DNA of 25,546 nucleotides, from the IMG/VR virus record IMGVR_UViG_3300044630_003256, positions 1-25,546 of that record. The stretch is one strand, 5' to 3'. A program made the translations under genes and the position numbers. Under the pieces are notes generated by a model, which saw only the letters and a list, made by a program, of their open reading frames with translations, did no database searches and had not been told where the DNA came from. Position 1 is the first letter of the stretch. Every line of letters begins with the position of its first letter. Shown in pieces: positions 5,999 through 12,494 of this stretch. The DNA comes from a virus.

Positions 5999-6895
5999 AT
6001 GACAACAACAATTACAATTAAAGACAAGGCAATAAATGCTACTTACCAAAATGTTACTGGCTTAACAGGTGGCGCAGGCGTTGACGCAACATTTGATGTT
6101 ACTAAGACAGACGGAGTATATTCTGTTGTGCTAGACAGCCTGGCAGCAAGTGCAGGCACAGGATACGTTGCAGGCGATACAATTACTCTTGCTGGCACAG
6201 CATTAGGTGGTACAGTGGCTAACAACTTGATCGTTACAGTAGCCACAGTTGGTACTGCTGGTAAGATTGCTACCTTTGGTGTAGTGGGTACAGGCCGTGC
6301 AGGTGATGGCACAGTAGATATTACTGTGGATGTTACAGGTACTACTGGCGTTGACACCTACACTATGGGTGGTGCTAGTACAGAGTTCACAACAACTAAA
6401 ACCGCTGACAATGTAAAGCTAGCCAGCACGTTAGTTAGCAACATGGAGTTTAATCTTGCTAACCACGAGCGTGTGGTGTTCACGGATAAGGCCATTGCCT
6501 ATGATGCCACAGGTCGTGCAGGTGATGTCTATGCCCTGTTAGCAGCCGCACTTGGTACTGCCGATGTTACTAACGCATACAAAGGCATTGGCATTGATCT
6601 AGCCGACAAAGGTTGGACAAACAAACAACTAGCAGAGGCATTACTATCTACAGATGTTTACAAAACAGATGCCGGTGGTGTCAGCAATGAAACATTCATC
6701 AAGCACGTTTACAAGAACGTTTATGGCACAGATGCTACATTGACACAGGTCACAGACTACACAGCTTGGATGACCAACAACAAGTTGAGTCAGGCTGATG
6801 TACTGGTTGCCGCTAGTGAGTTAGCAGCGTTTGAAACTACTATTGGTTTGGTGGGTTTGGCAACAACTGGTATTGAATATACTCCAGTAGTTTAA
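5999..6895 (+). CDS. DUF4214-like beta-rich surface or virion protein
   Basis: A 298-residue protein with an AAGGA ribosome-binding site. The N-terminal half (residues 1-140) is Gly/Thr/Val-rich and beta-like, with phrases such as SAGTGYVAGDTITLAG and GTGRAGDGTVDITVDVTG, a style found in phage structural proteins and bacterial adhesins. The C-terminal part (about 175-280) is helical and resembles the DUF4214 domain: TFIKHVYKNVYGTDA, then DYTAWMTNNKLSQADVLVAASELAAFE, matching 'fv..lY.nvlgR..d..g...W...l..g.ls...vl..f..s.Ef'. No signal peptide is seen, so it is more likely virion-associated, or exported by a type I route, than Sec-secreted. It stands as a single-gene unit between two terminators, suggesting strong independent expression. 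Confidence 0.65.
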   Translation: MTTTITIKDKAINATYQNVTGLTGGAGVDATFDVTKTDGVYSVVLDSLAASAGTGYVAGDTITLAGTALGGTVANNLIVTVATVGTAGKIATFGVVGTGRAGDGTVDITVDVTGTTGVDTYTMGGASTEFTTTKTADNVKLASTLVSNMEFNLANHERVVFTDKAIAYDATGRAGDVYALLAAALGTADVTNAYKGIGIDLADKGWTNKQLAEALLSTDVYKTDAGGVSNETFIKHVYKNVYGTDATLTQVTDYTAWMTNNKLSQADVLVAASELAAFETTIGLVGLATTGIEYTPVV

Positions 6896-6912
6896 TTCTT
6901 TAAAGAATCAAT

Positions 6913-6935
6913 AAAGGCTCTTCGGGGCCTTTTCT
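6913..6935 (+). terminator. Rho-independent terminator after the DUF4214-like gene
   Basis: AAAGGCTC - TTCG - GGGCCTTT (8 bp, one G-T pair) followed by TCTATT. It closes the single-gene unit 5999-6895. Confidence 0.88.
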
Positions 6936-7057
6936 ATTATTGATTTTTCCTATTGCTGCCATTAAAAAATATTAGGCAAAACTAATGGAAAACCATTGAT
7001 CTATAGGATATATAAATGTACAATAAGTATTGTTTCATTCACACACAAGGAGATATT

Positions 7058-7597
7058 ATGAAAACAGTTGGTAATAAATTAGCCCCATTCGCAGTCACAG
7101 GTGTTAAACCAGGACAACCAGAAGATGCTTTCTATACGATTACAGAAGAATCGTTTGAAGGCAAGTGGAAAGTAATCGTATACTATCCAAAAGACTTTAC
7201 ATTCGTTTGCCCTACAGAAATCGTGGCCTACGACAAGCTGACACAAGACTTTGCTGACCGTGATGCAGTATTGCTCACAGGATCAACAGACAATGAGTTC
7301 TGTAAAGTAGCATGGCAGACAGCACACAGTGATCTAAAGAAAATCACACACCACCAGTTTGCTGATACACAGCGTGGTGAGTTGAGCTTGATCGAACAGT
7401 TGGGTGTATTCTATGCTCCAGCAGGTGCCGCACTTCGTGCAACATTCATTGTTGATCCAAGTAATGAGATCCAACACGTGACTGTGAACAACTTGAACGT
7501 GGGTCGCTCACCAGAAGAAACTCTGCGTGTATTGGACGCTCTACAGACTGGCGAACTATGTGCCTGTAACCGCATAGTTGGTGGTGAGACGCTGTAA
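7058..7597 (+). CDS. ahpC: AhpC-type 2-Cys peroxiredoxin
   Basis: A 179-residue alkyl hydroperoxide reductase that reduces H2O2 and organic peroxides. The ATG at 7058 has an AAGGAG site 7 nt upstream; an in-frame ATG at 7016 lacks one. The peroxidatic Cys51 sits in FTFVCPTE with the upstream Pro and Thr of the PxxxTxxC motif; TFIVDPSNEIQ and LRVLDALQ are typical; the resolving cysteines are in the C-terminal GELCACNR (Cys168/Cys170). The CxC tail resembles the AhpC that is recycled by the adaptor AhpD rather than by AhpF, and an AhpD gene is present at 8920. The pairing strongly suggests an intact peroxide-detoxifying system carried by the phage. TATAAATG at 7011 may be part of a late-type promoter. 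Confidence 0.94.
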   Translation: MKTVGNKLAPFAVTGVKPGQPEDAFYTITEESFEGKWKVIVYYPKDFTFVCPTEIVAYDKLTQDFADRDAVLLTGSTDNEFCKVAWQTAHSDLKKITHHQFADTQRGELSLIEQLGVFYAPAGAALRATFIVDPSNEIQHVTVNNLNVGRSPEETLRVLDALQTGELCACNRIVGGETL

Positions 7598-7605
7598 TTT
7601 GGCAC

Positions 7606-7633
7606 TTGACACACAATCAAAAGATGCTATAAT
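7606..7633 (+). promoter_or_regulatory. Sigma70-type promoter
   Basis: TTGACA (7606-7611), a 16-bp spacer, and TATAAT (7628-7633): perfect boxes. It drives the membrane-protein and aldolase/AhpD genes from 7688. Confidence 0.88.
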
Positions 7634-7643
7634 ACTAGTTCGT

Positions 7644-7660
7644 GCAGGCACCGTGTCTGC
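7644..7660 (+). other. 5' leader hairpin
   Basis: GCAGGC-ACCGT-GTCTGC, a 6-bp stem with one G-T pair, begins only a few nucleotides after the predicted transcription start from the 7606-7633 promoter. A stem at the extreme 5' end often protects mRNA from decay; this role is inferred. Confidence 0.5.
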
Positions 7661-7687
7661 TAAATATTTCTTTTTAATAGGACTCGT

Positions 7688-8116
7688 ATGTTTAGTGTAC
7701 TCAAATTCTTTTGGTTGGTGTCTCGTTCCTCGTGGAACATCATGAATCCAAACCTAAATCCTCTGCGTCACGCACCTGTGTACGTCAAATACTTTCTTAG
7801 CATCTTGTTGGGCTGTTTTTGGAGTCTGGCGTTTGGAATTTACGTCGGTGAACTGCTGACCATTGGTTACAACATGATTGGCCATATTGCCATTATCAGC
7901 ATGGTGTTTGCTACTTGGGCTGTGTTTCGTTCAGTAGAGAATACCTATAAGCCACGCACAGGTGTTAACTGGTTACGAGCTCCGGATTACAGTAGTCGTT
8001 GTGATGAACTCACTGAACAAGAACGTCTTGCTAAAATCCAGGAATGGAATCGTCGTAATGTTTGGAATGATCCAAAACTGTCTGAAAAAGATAAAGAAAC
8101 TTATTACAGGGCATAA
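7688..8116 (+). CDS. Hypothetical membrane protein (142 aa)
   Basis: The first gene after the sigma70-type promoter at 7606-7633, preceded by an AGGA site. Two hydrophobic segments are clear: about residues 33-53 (VKYFLSILLGCFWSLAFGIYVG) and 60-82 (YNMIGHIAIISMVFATWAVF). The C-terminal 55 residues are charged and soluble (SVENTYKPRTGVNWLRAPDY, then LTEQERLAKIQEWNRRN) and probably face the cytoplasm. No family motif is recognised. Similar two-helix proteins with a charged tail are frequent in T4-like phages. Its role is unknown. Confidence 0.7.
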   Translation: MFSVLKFFWLVSRSSWNIMNPNLNPLRHAPVYVKYFLSILLGCFWSLAFGIYVGELLTIGYNMIGHIAIISMVFATWAVFRSVENTYKPRTGVNWLRAPDYSSRCDELTEQERLAKIQEWNRRNVWNDPKLSEKDKETYYRA

Positions 8117-8118
8117 CC

Positions 8119-8235
8119 ATGACCGTTAATGAAATTATTGCCGTAGTGCTCATGATAGCTGTAGTAGGAATAGTACTATGGGATATACACAAGAATGGAA
8201 TAGGTGAAGAAGATGGAAATGATCATTTTTATTGA
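8119..8235 (+). CDS. Small single-span membrane protein (38 aa)
   Basis: Begins 2 nt after the previous stop. The product MTVNEIIAVVLMIAVVGIVL is a single transmembrane helix (residues 5-22), followed by a short polar, acidic tail (WDIHKNGIGEEDGNDHFY). Short proteins with one helix and a charged tail often modulate membrane complexes or act in lysis, but no such claim can be read here. The tight spacing on both sides is the main evidence that it is a real gene. Confidence 0.55.
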   Translation: MTVNEIIAVVLMIAVVGIVLWDIHKNGIGEEDGNDHFY

Positions 8236-8267
8236 ATGACTATGATAGATATTTTAAGGAACGGATA

Positions 8268-8918
8268 ATGTTAGAAACAATTTGCGATACATTAGTTGAA
8301 GCATATAGACGCAACTGGATCACCAGTCGTGATGGCAATGTTTCAATTCGTCACCACGACCGTGATCACTTTTATATCACACCCAGCGGCGTCCGTAAAC
8401 AGACCATGCAACCTGATCAGTTTAAAAAGATTGGCATTGAGAAAGGTTACTATGACCAACCTCCTCGACTGTATCATGCAATCAAAGAGTTAGAGTACAC
8501 TGAGATCAGTGCTAATCTAAAGCCCAGTGGAGAACTACCATTACATTTTGGCTTACAAAAAATGATGGGACAACATCACAATGAAGTGAGAGTTGTGGTT
8601 CATTTACATCCAACCTATTGTATTGCTGCTATGCATGCCGGAATTGATTTGAGTAAGGTAAGTGCGGCTTTTCCAGAACTCAATCGTTATACCAAGGTAG
8701 CACCTAACGTAGGAGATGTGCCTCCTATCAGTCAAGAACTTGCTGATCGTTGTCATGAGAACTTGCAGTTAGACAATGCAGGTAATATTGCCTACGACAT
8801 TGTAGGCATCAAAGGTCACGGAGTTGTTGCCATTGACACAAGTCCGTGGAGGGCGTTTGAACATATAGAGCGATTGGAACACATTTGCCAGATCGTATTA
8901 GCATCAGGAAAATATTAA
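8268..8918 (+). CDS. Class II aldolase/adducin-family protein
   Basis: A 216-residue zinc-dependent class II aldolase-like enzyme. ATG 8268 follows an AAGGA site; an alternative TTG at 8232 would overlap the previous gene. The catalytic layout matches L-fuculose-1-phosphate aldolase: phosphate-binding GNVS (23-26) and TPSG (38-41), catalytic Glu89 in KPSGELPLH, zinc ligands His112 and His114 in VHLHPT, and His184 in IKGHGVVA. The family also holds ribulose-phosphate epimerases and methylthioribulose-1-phosphate dehydratases, and sequence alone does not separate them here. It lies between a small membrane gene and ahpD, ending 1 nt before ahpD, so the two are co-transcribed. A sugar-phosphate enzyme in a phage suggests an auxiliary metabolic role; the substrate is unknown. 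Confidence 0.87.
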   Translation: MLETICDTLVEAYRRNWITSRDGNVSIRHHDRDHFYITPSGVRKQTMQPDQFKKIGIEKGYYDQPPRLYHAIKELEYTEISANLKPSGELPLHFGLQKMMGQHHNEVRVVVHLHPTYCIAAMHAGIDLSKVSAAFPELNRYTKVAPNVGDVPPISQELADRCHENLQLDNAGNIAYDIVGIKGHGVVAIDTSPWRAFEHIERLEHICQIVLASGKY

Positions 8919-8919
8919 A

Positions 8920-9426
8920 ATGAATTTTATTGAATCAGTAAAAGGTGCGTTACCAGACTACGCTAAGGATACAAAATTAAATCTGGATGCCGTGTTACTA
9001 CGTAGCACATTAGATGCTGATGTTGCTATAGGTTGTGCCGTGGCTGCTTTGGCCGCAACAGGCAATGGCAAGATCTTATCTGTTATTCTAGCAGATACTC
9101 CTGTTCACGCAGAGTCAGCAATGACTGCCGCTAGTATTATGGCACAGAACAATGTATGGTATCCATATGTTGAGATGGCTGATGATCCAGCATTGAAAGG
9201 TTTACCTGCCCAACTACGTATGAATGCAATTGTCAGTCACGGCGGAACTACCAAGAGCAACTTTGAAGCGTTCAGTTTGGCCGCAAGTATTGTTGGCAAG
9301 TGCCACTTCTGTGTGAAAGCACATTACGAAACACTCAAGCAAGAAGGCTACACAGTAGAAAACTTGCGTGACATCGGTCGTATTGCCAGTGTAATGAATT
9401 CAGTGGCTAAGGTGTTAAACAGCTAA
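8920..9426 (+). CDS. ahpD: Alkyl hydroperoxidase AhpD (CxxC adaptor)
   Basis: A 168-residue all-helical protein. It begins like mycobacterial AhpD (LPDYAKDTKLNL), carries AASIMAQNNVWYPYVEM and RMNAIVSHGGTTKSNFEAFSLAASIVGKCHFCVKAHYETL, with the active-site Cys128-x-x-Cys131 and His135 plus the conserved Glu116. In the known system AhpD passes electrons to AhpC and has weak peroxidase activity itself. An AhpC whose tail suits AhpD lies upstream at 7058. AhpD needs a lipoyl-dehydrogenase system from the host for reducing power, so the phage supplies only the last two steps. Length and motif order match the family well. Confidence 0.93.
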   Translation: MNFIESVKGALPDYAKDTKLNLDAVLLRSTLDADVAIGCAVAALAATGNGKILSVILADTPVHAESAMTAASIMAQNNVWYPYVEMADDPALKGLPAQLRMNAIVSHGGTTKSNFEAFSLAASIVGKCHFCVKAHYETLKQEGYTVENLRDIGRIASVMNSVAKVLNS

Positions 9427-9432
9427 CACTGT

Positions 9433-10137
9433 TCATTTATGTTTTAATCGTGTTAAAACTTTTAGAACGTTAGGCCATGTTTTTCGAACATTCCATACTA
9501 TCATAGTCGATCCATGACTCCATGACGATAGTCTATGCATTTTTCTGGTATCAACATAGTAGGTAGTATTTGGTAAAAATGTTTTAATGTTACCTTCTAC
9601 TTCCCATTCTAATTGATCACTTGAGTTGCCTAAAAAAGTAATAAGTCTAAATGTTTCACGATTAATTAAGAAGTGATCTCGGTGTCTTGGATAAAAGCCG
9701 CCGGCATTTAATCTTATGATAAAACTACGACACATGGGAGAGAAGAACTCTATAATTTCTTGGCAGGAATGTAGCAGAGGAACCGCATCAGTTGGATAGA
9801 TAAATTCAGCTTCTCTTGGAAAACGACCTAATTTTGCATGAACGTGCGATAAGCCTGTTGGACTGGTTGCAGTATCACCATTTAAGCCAAACAATAAAAT
9901 TGAATCTCTATCATTAGTTATGTCTTCTCTTGGCTGAAATGGCCTCCATAAGCCGTTAAGTCTGCCCTTGTCGTTTTCCCAAATTGACTGATCAATTAAA
10001 AAGTCTAAGGGTTCCCAGCAGCCTATTGCACTTAATTGCATCTCGCACATTAAATGTTCAGTTGATACAGTTATATTTGATAAAGCTGCGAAGTCACTTG
10101 GTTTATTAGGAATAGCAAATTTAGGATCAGCGGACAT
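9433..10137 (-). CDS. 2OG-Fe(II) oxygenase / aspartyl-asparaginyl hydroxylase-like protein
   Basis: The only convincing minus-strand gene. The longer reading frame overlaps the divergent gene on the other strand; the ATG at 10137 (MSADPKFAIP) gives 234 aa and removes the overlap. The likely iron site is His152-Arg-Asp154 in YPRHRDHF, followed by a strand-rich core (RLITFLGN, LEWEVEGN, TYYVDTRK) and a second His201 in KMHRLSSWSHG, the order seen in aspartyl/asparaginyl beta-hydroxylase-type folds. The substrate is unknown. The divergent arrangement with the QueC-like gene, only 25 nt apart, suggests shared control and perhaps a joint modification pathway. It is likely unrelated in fine detail to the 4998 gene, although both show an HxD core. 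Confidence 0.7.
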   Translation of the reverse strand: MSADPKFAIPNKPSDFAALSNITVSTEHLMCEMQLSAIGCWEPLDFLIDQSIWENDKGRLNGLWRPFQPREDITNDRDSILLFGLNGDTATSPTGLSHVHAKLGRFPREAEFIYPTDAVPLLHSCQEIIEFFSPMCRSFIIRLNAGGFYPRHRDHFLINRETFRLITFLGNSSDQLEWEVEGNIKTFLPNTTYYVDTRKMHRLSSWSHGSTMIVWNVRKTWPNVLKVLTRLKHK

Positions 10138-10162
10138 TCTGTATTTAATAAATAATTGTTGT

Positions 10163-10807
10163 ATGAAAATAAAAATTGGCCCAAAACACCTAGAACGTGA
10201 GTTCATTTTTACTATTCCAGAAGTAGATAATATTGGAATTTTTATGTCTGGGGGACTAGACTCATCTGCAATGTTGTCTTTAATTTTAAAAGAATTAGCC
10301 GAAACTAATCGATTAAAAACAGTAGCCTTAACAGCCTTTACGCTAGAAAAACCAACAGGCGAGCCAGTATATGCGACTCGTATTTTAAAAAAGTTTGAAG
10401 ATCATTTTCAAGTTAACATATCACACGTAAACAATATTCCTAATACTGAAGAGGCAATTCGGCTAGGAAGAATGAACTCTGATGTTATTGTTGAAACTTG
10501 CAGGAATTTTAACGGCCGAATTTATCTTAGCGGAAATAACATGCCATCATCAGCTATTAAAAAATTCAAAGGCAACTTAGACTTTGTCTACAAATATAAT
10601 CCCTTGTATGTACAACCTTTTTTGCATCTGCTTAAACCACAGATGACTGACATACTGTACAAATTAGGAACGGATTTCATAATACCTTATACACATTCAT
10701 GTGCCCGTCAGTTTAAGGGAAAATGTAATCTCTGTTATTCCTGCGAAGAAAGAAGTTGGGGTTTTGAAGAATTGGCATTGGTAGATCCCGAAACTATAGA
10801 TTTGTAA
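10163..10807 (+). CDS. QueC-like PP-loop ATPase with C-terminal zinc cluster
   Basis: A 214-residue N-type ATP pyrophosphatase. The PP-loop SGGLDS (residues 29-34) binds ATP pyrophosphate. The C-terminus carries Cys180, then GKCNLCYSCEERSWGF with Cys188, Cys191 and Cys194, ending FEELALVDPE, which matches the zinc site and tail of 7-cyano-7-deazaguanine synthase (QueC). QueC converts carboxy-deazaguanine to preQ0 in queuosine and 7-deazaguanine DNA-modification pathways. Between the two motifs the sequence is divergent (for example LEKPTGEPVYATRIL), so the substrate may differ. It faces the oxygenase-like gene across a short AT-rich region containing AATAAATA, a weak late-promoter-like box. 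Confidence 0.75.
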   Translation: MKIKIGPKHLEREFIFTIPEVDNIGIFMSGGLDSSAMLSLILKELAETNRLKTVALTAFTLEKPTGEPVYATRILKKFEDHFQVNISHVNNIPNTEEAIRLGRMNSDVIVETCRNFNGRIYLSGNNMPSSAIKKFKGNLDFVYKYNPLYVQPFLHLLKPQMTDILYKLGTDFIIPYTHSCARQFKGKCNLCYSCEERSWGFEELALVDPETIDL

Positions 10808-10816
10808 AATTGGGTA

Positions 10817-10845
10817 TTGACAACCTCCAAACAATCTGTTATACT
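10817..10845 (+). promoter_or_regulatory. Sigma70-type promoter
   Basis: TTGACA (10817-10822), 17-bp spacer, TATACT (10840-10845). The expected start at about 10852 gives a leader with GGAGG before the gene at 10879. Confidence 0.88.
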
Positions 10846-10874
10846 AGTTGTACAGTTTAACAAGTTTGGAGGTT
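10822..10874 (+). terminator. Terminator-like inverted repeat with a promoter in its loop
   Basis: AACCTCCAAAC (10822-10832) and GTTTGGAGGTT (10864-10874) form a perfect 11-bp inverted repeat, followed by TCTTTT. RNA reading through from the QueC-like gene would form a terminator-like hairpin whose 3' arm holds the GGAGG ribosome-binding site. RNA starting at about 10852 from the promoter above lacks the 5' arm, leaving that site free. The 31-nt loop is unusually long. Confidence 0.6.
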
Positions 10875-10878
10875 TCTT

Positions 10879-11274
10879 TTGACAATGCACTTAGAAGGTC
10901 CGTGGCTTAGTACCACAGGCAAACGCAAAGGCAAGCAGAAGTTTGCATCTGCTGAACACGCAAGAAAGGCTAGAGAATTGGACGAAAGTTGGAAAGAGCT
11001 ACAAAAGAAATGGGCTGTGGAGATTGAAGATAAGAAACGTCAGCGTGGTTTGGCAGCAGAGTCTTTGAGCAAATCATATTCGCTGAAGATTCCCGAAGGT
11101 CGCAACACTACTGCACATATCAAAAGTGTAGATACAGGCGGCAATGCTGTGTTGAAAGCTAGTCCAATCTATACCGGAACCAAAGTCAAAGGCATTGCTA
11201 CAATGCACAAGAGCAACGCTGTGCCTGTGTTCAGTGACGAAGAAGCACAAGATATCTCCAAAATGCGTCGATAA
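10879..11274 (+). CDS. Basic hypothetical phage protein (131 aa)
   Basis: GGAGG at 10868-10872 is spaced 6 nt from a TTG start at 10879; an ATG at 10885 (MHLEGPW) is a fallback with longer spacing. The product begins HLEGPWLSTTGKRKGKQKF, then a charged helix (EHARKARELDESWKELQKKW) and a disordered-looking middle, and ends PVFSDEEAQDISKMRR. The N-terminal 'HLEGPWLSTtGkrkGk.kf' and C-terminal 'PVFs...a.dis.MRR' patterns are familiar from conserved hypothetical proteins of large phages, but no function is known to me. It has its own strong promoter and sits directly before the structured RNA region. Confidence 0.75.
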   Translation: MTMHLEGPWLSTTGKRKGKQKFASAEHARKARELDESWKELQKKWAVEIEDKKRQRGLAAESLSKSYSLKIPEGRNTTAHIKSVDTGGNAVLKASPIYTGTKVKGIATMHKSNAVPVFSDEEAQDISKMRR

Positions 11275-11287
11275 TCACCAGTTTCTC

Positions 11288-11544
11288 GGGAGATTTAGTA
11301 TCTATGGGGTATATATTAAACGTTTCGCAAAGAAACTAAGATAGTTGACATGATAGAGATACCATCAAAATCATGTCCGCGGGTCTTGGCCAATGAGAAA
11401 CCCGTATTTTCGGGATGCCAAGGGTCGCCAAAGGTACTAAGCGTTATGAACTTAGTGGCTAATGGAGACAACTACACGAAAGTAGGGTTCTGTCAGAGCC
11501 TCGTGAAGTTAACTCCCTTTATGTAATGTTGTAGTAATACAACA
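11288..11544 (+). ncRNA. Unassigned structured RNA region (non-coding, 290-nt gap)
   Basis: No convincing ORF. A series of clear helices is present: GTTTC/GAAAC (11322-11336), possibly closed by TATCT/AGATA; GACATGAT/ATCATGTC (11347-11354 with 11370-11377, 8 bp perfect); CTTGGC/GCCAAG (11385-11422) enclosing CCCG/CGGG; ACTAAG/CTTAGT (11436-11456); a long stem from GGAG (11464) to CTCC (11516) that includes AACT/AGTT, CACGA/TCGTG and an apical GGTTCT/AGAGCC; and TGTTGT/ACAACA (11527-11544). It may be a free RNA or the leader of the SleB-like gene at 11564. It does not match tmRNA, RNase P, a group I core or any riboswitch I can recognise. Confidence 0.6.
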
Positions 11545-11563
11545 CCAAGTCAAAGGAGGACTT

Positions 11564-12118
11564 ATGGAAAAGTTATTTAAATTTACAGCCTATTTAATGG
11601 GCTTGGTTGCAGTGGCCTTTTTGGTTCAAAATGTTACACAAACCAAAATGGAAAAGCTACGTGAGGGTCAGATGTTATCATCGCCCGATATAGTGTCAAT
11701 TAAAACGAGAGAACGACAACTAGAATGTCTAGCGATGAATATCTATCGCGAAGCAGGACACGAAAATTTTGAAGGCAAGGTAGCAGTAGCACAGGTCACG
11801 ATGAACAGGGCGGCTCATCCCTCGTTTCCAAAAGATGTCTGTGCAGTTGTTTTTCAAAAGTCAGTATTTGTAGACAAAGTTATTTGCCAATTCTCATGGT
11901 ACTGTGACACTGCCCACAAAGCTAGACCTGTTAACCAATCAGCTTACAATGAAAGTATGGCTGTGGCCAAAAAAGTATTGTTGGAAGGTTTTAGACTTGA
12001 CGTAATGAAAGAAGCCCTGTACTATCATGCAAACTATGTCAATCCACGTTGGCCTCTAGAAAAAATTGGATCAATCGGTAATCATATCTTTTACAAAGGA
12101 AAGAAAACAAATGGCTAA
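11564..12118 (+). CDS. SleB/Hydrolase_2-family cell-wall hydrolase, membrane anchored
   Basis: A 184-residue protein with a perfect AAAGGAGG ribosome-binding site. An N-terminal hydrophobic anchor (residues 8-25, TAYLMGLVAVAFLVQNV) is followed by a charged linker and the SleB-like domain: LECLAMNIYREAGHENFEGKVAVAQVTMNR, with catalytic Glu63 expected in YREAGHE, then HPSFPKDVCAVVFQK, CQFSWYCD, and ALYYHANYVNPRW. Enzymes of this family cut the glycan strands of peptidoglycan. In phages they may serve in host lysis or entry; the anchor suggests a signal-arrest endolysin or a periplasmic tethered hydrolase. The next gene begins within its last codons (ATGGCTAA). Upstream lies the structured RNA region. 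Confidence 0.88.
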   Translation: MEKLFKFTAYLMGLVAVAFLVQNVTQTKMEKLREGQMLSSPDIVSIKTRERQLECLAMNIYREAGHENFEGKVAVAQVTMNRAAHPSFPKDVCAVVFQKSVFVDKVICQFSWYCDTAHKARPVNQSAYNESMAVAKKVLLEGFRLDVMKEALYYHANYVNPRWPLEKIGSIGNHIFYKGKKTNG

Positions 12119-12446
12119 TCTAGATAAATTTAATCCGTTGCCCCATTTTGAAAATCTTCAAGAGTTTAAAACTTGGGCCACGGCCAAGGTCAGTCATATC
12201 TCGGCAGAAACATTCGGTTGGTTAGCAGTTATTGTACTACACGCTGCCACTGTTCCTAGTCTGTTTGCAGTGATGAGCGGATTAACCGACAAGATGCCCG
12301 CAGTGGATCTTGTACTCTTATGCTGGGGTGGCCTAACCTTGTTGTTTGTCAAGGCCACAGTACAAAAAGACATGCTCAATGTAGTTACTATCGGATTGGG
12401 ATTTATTGTCCAAGCAGTAATGATGGCATTGATATTCTTTAAATAA
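12111..12446 (+). CDS. Hypothetical three-helix membrane protein, possibly holin-like (111 aa)
   Basis: The start ATG at 12111 overlaps the hydrolase stop by 8 nt; an earlier in-frame ATG at 12066 lies inside that gene and is not supported. Residues 1-30 are polar (MANLDKFNPLPHFENLQEFK); three hydrophobic helices follow: about 35-56 (FGWLAVIVLHAATVPSLFAV), 64-82 (AVDLVLLCWGGLTLLFV) and 88-110 (MLNVVTIGLGFIVQAVMMAL). A small three-helix membrane protein directly after a peptidoglycan hydrolase is where a holin would be expected, but the sequence itself does not prove holin function. Confidence 0.7.
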   Translation: MANLDKFNPLPHFENLQEFKTWATAKVSHISAETFGWLAVIVLHAATVPSLFAVMSGLTDKMPAVDLVLLCWGGLTLLFVKATVQKDMLNVVTIGLGFIVQAVMMALIFFK

Positions 12447-12494
12447 ATTTAGTATAGTTTTTAACTTTACTAAAGGCCGGTAAATACTAGCTCA

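Noticed and set aside
11288-11544. Group I intron, hammerhead ribozyme or RNase P RNA
   Set aside because: I looked for the P/Q/R/S core, CTGATGA...GAAA and the RNase P conserved regions and found no convincing match; flanking genes are complete, so nothing needs splicing.
12480-12494. CCGGTAAATAC motif shared with the csgF leader as a specific regulatory site
   Set aside because: Many 11-mers are expected to occur twice in 25 kb by chance; only two copies were seen. Kept as a note only.
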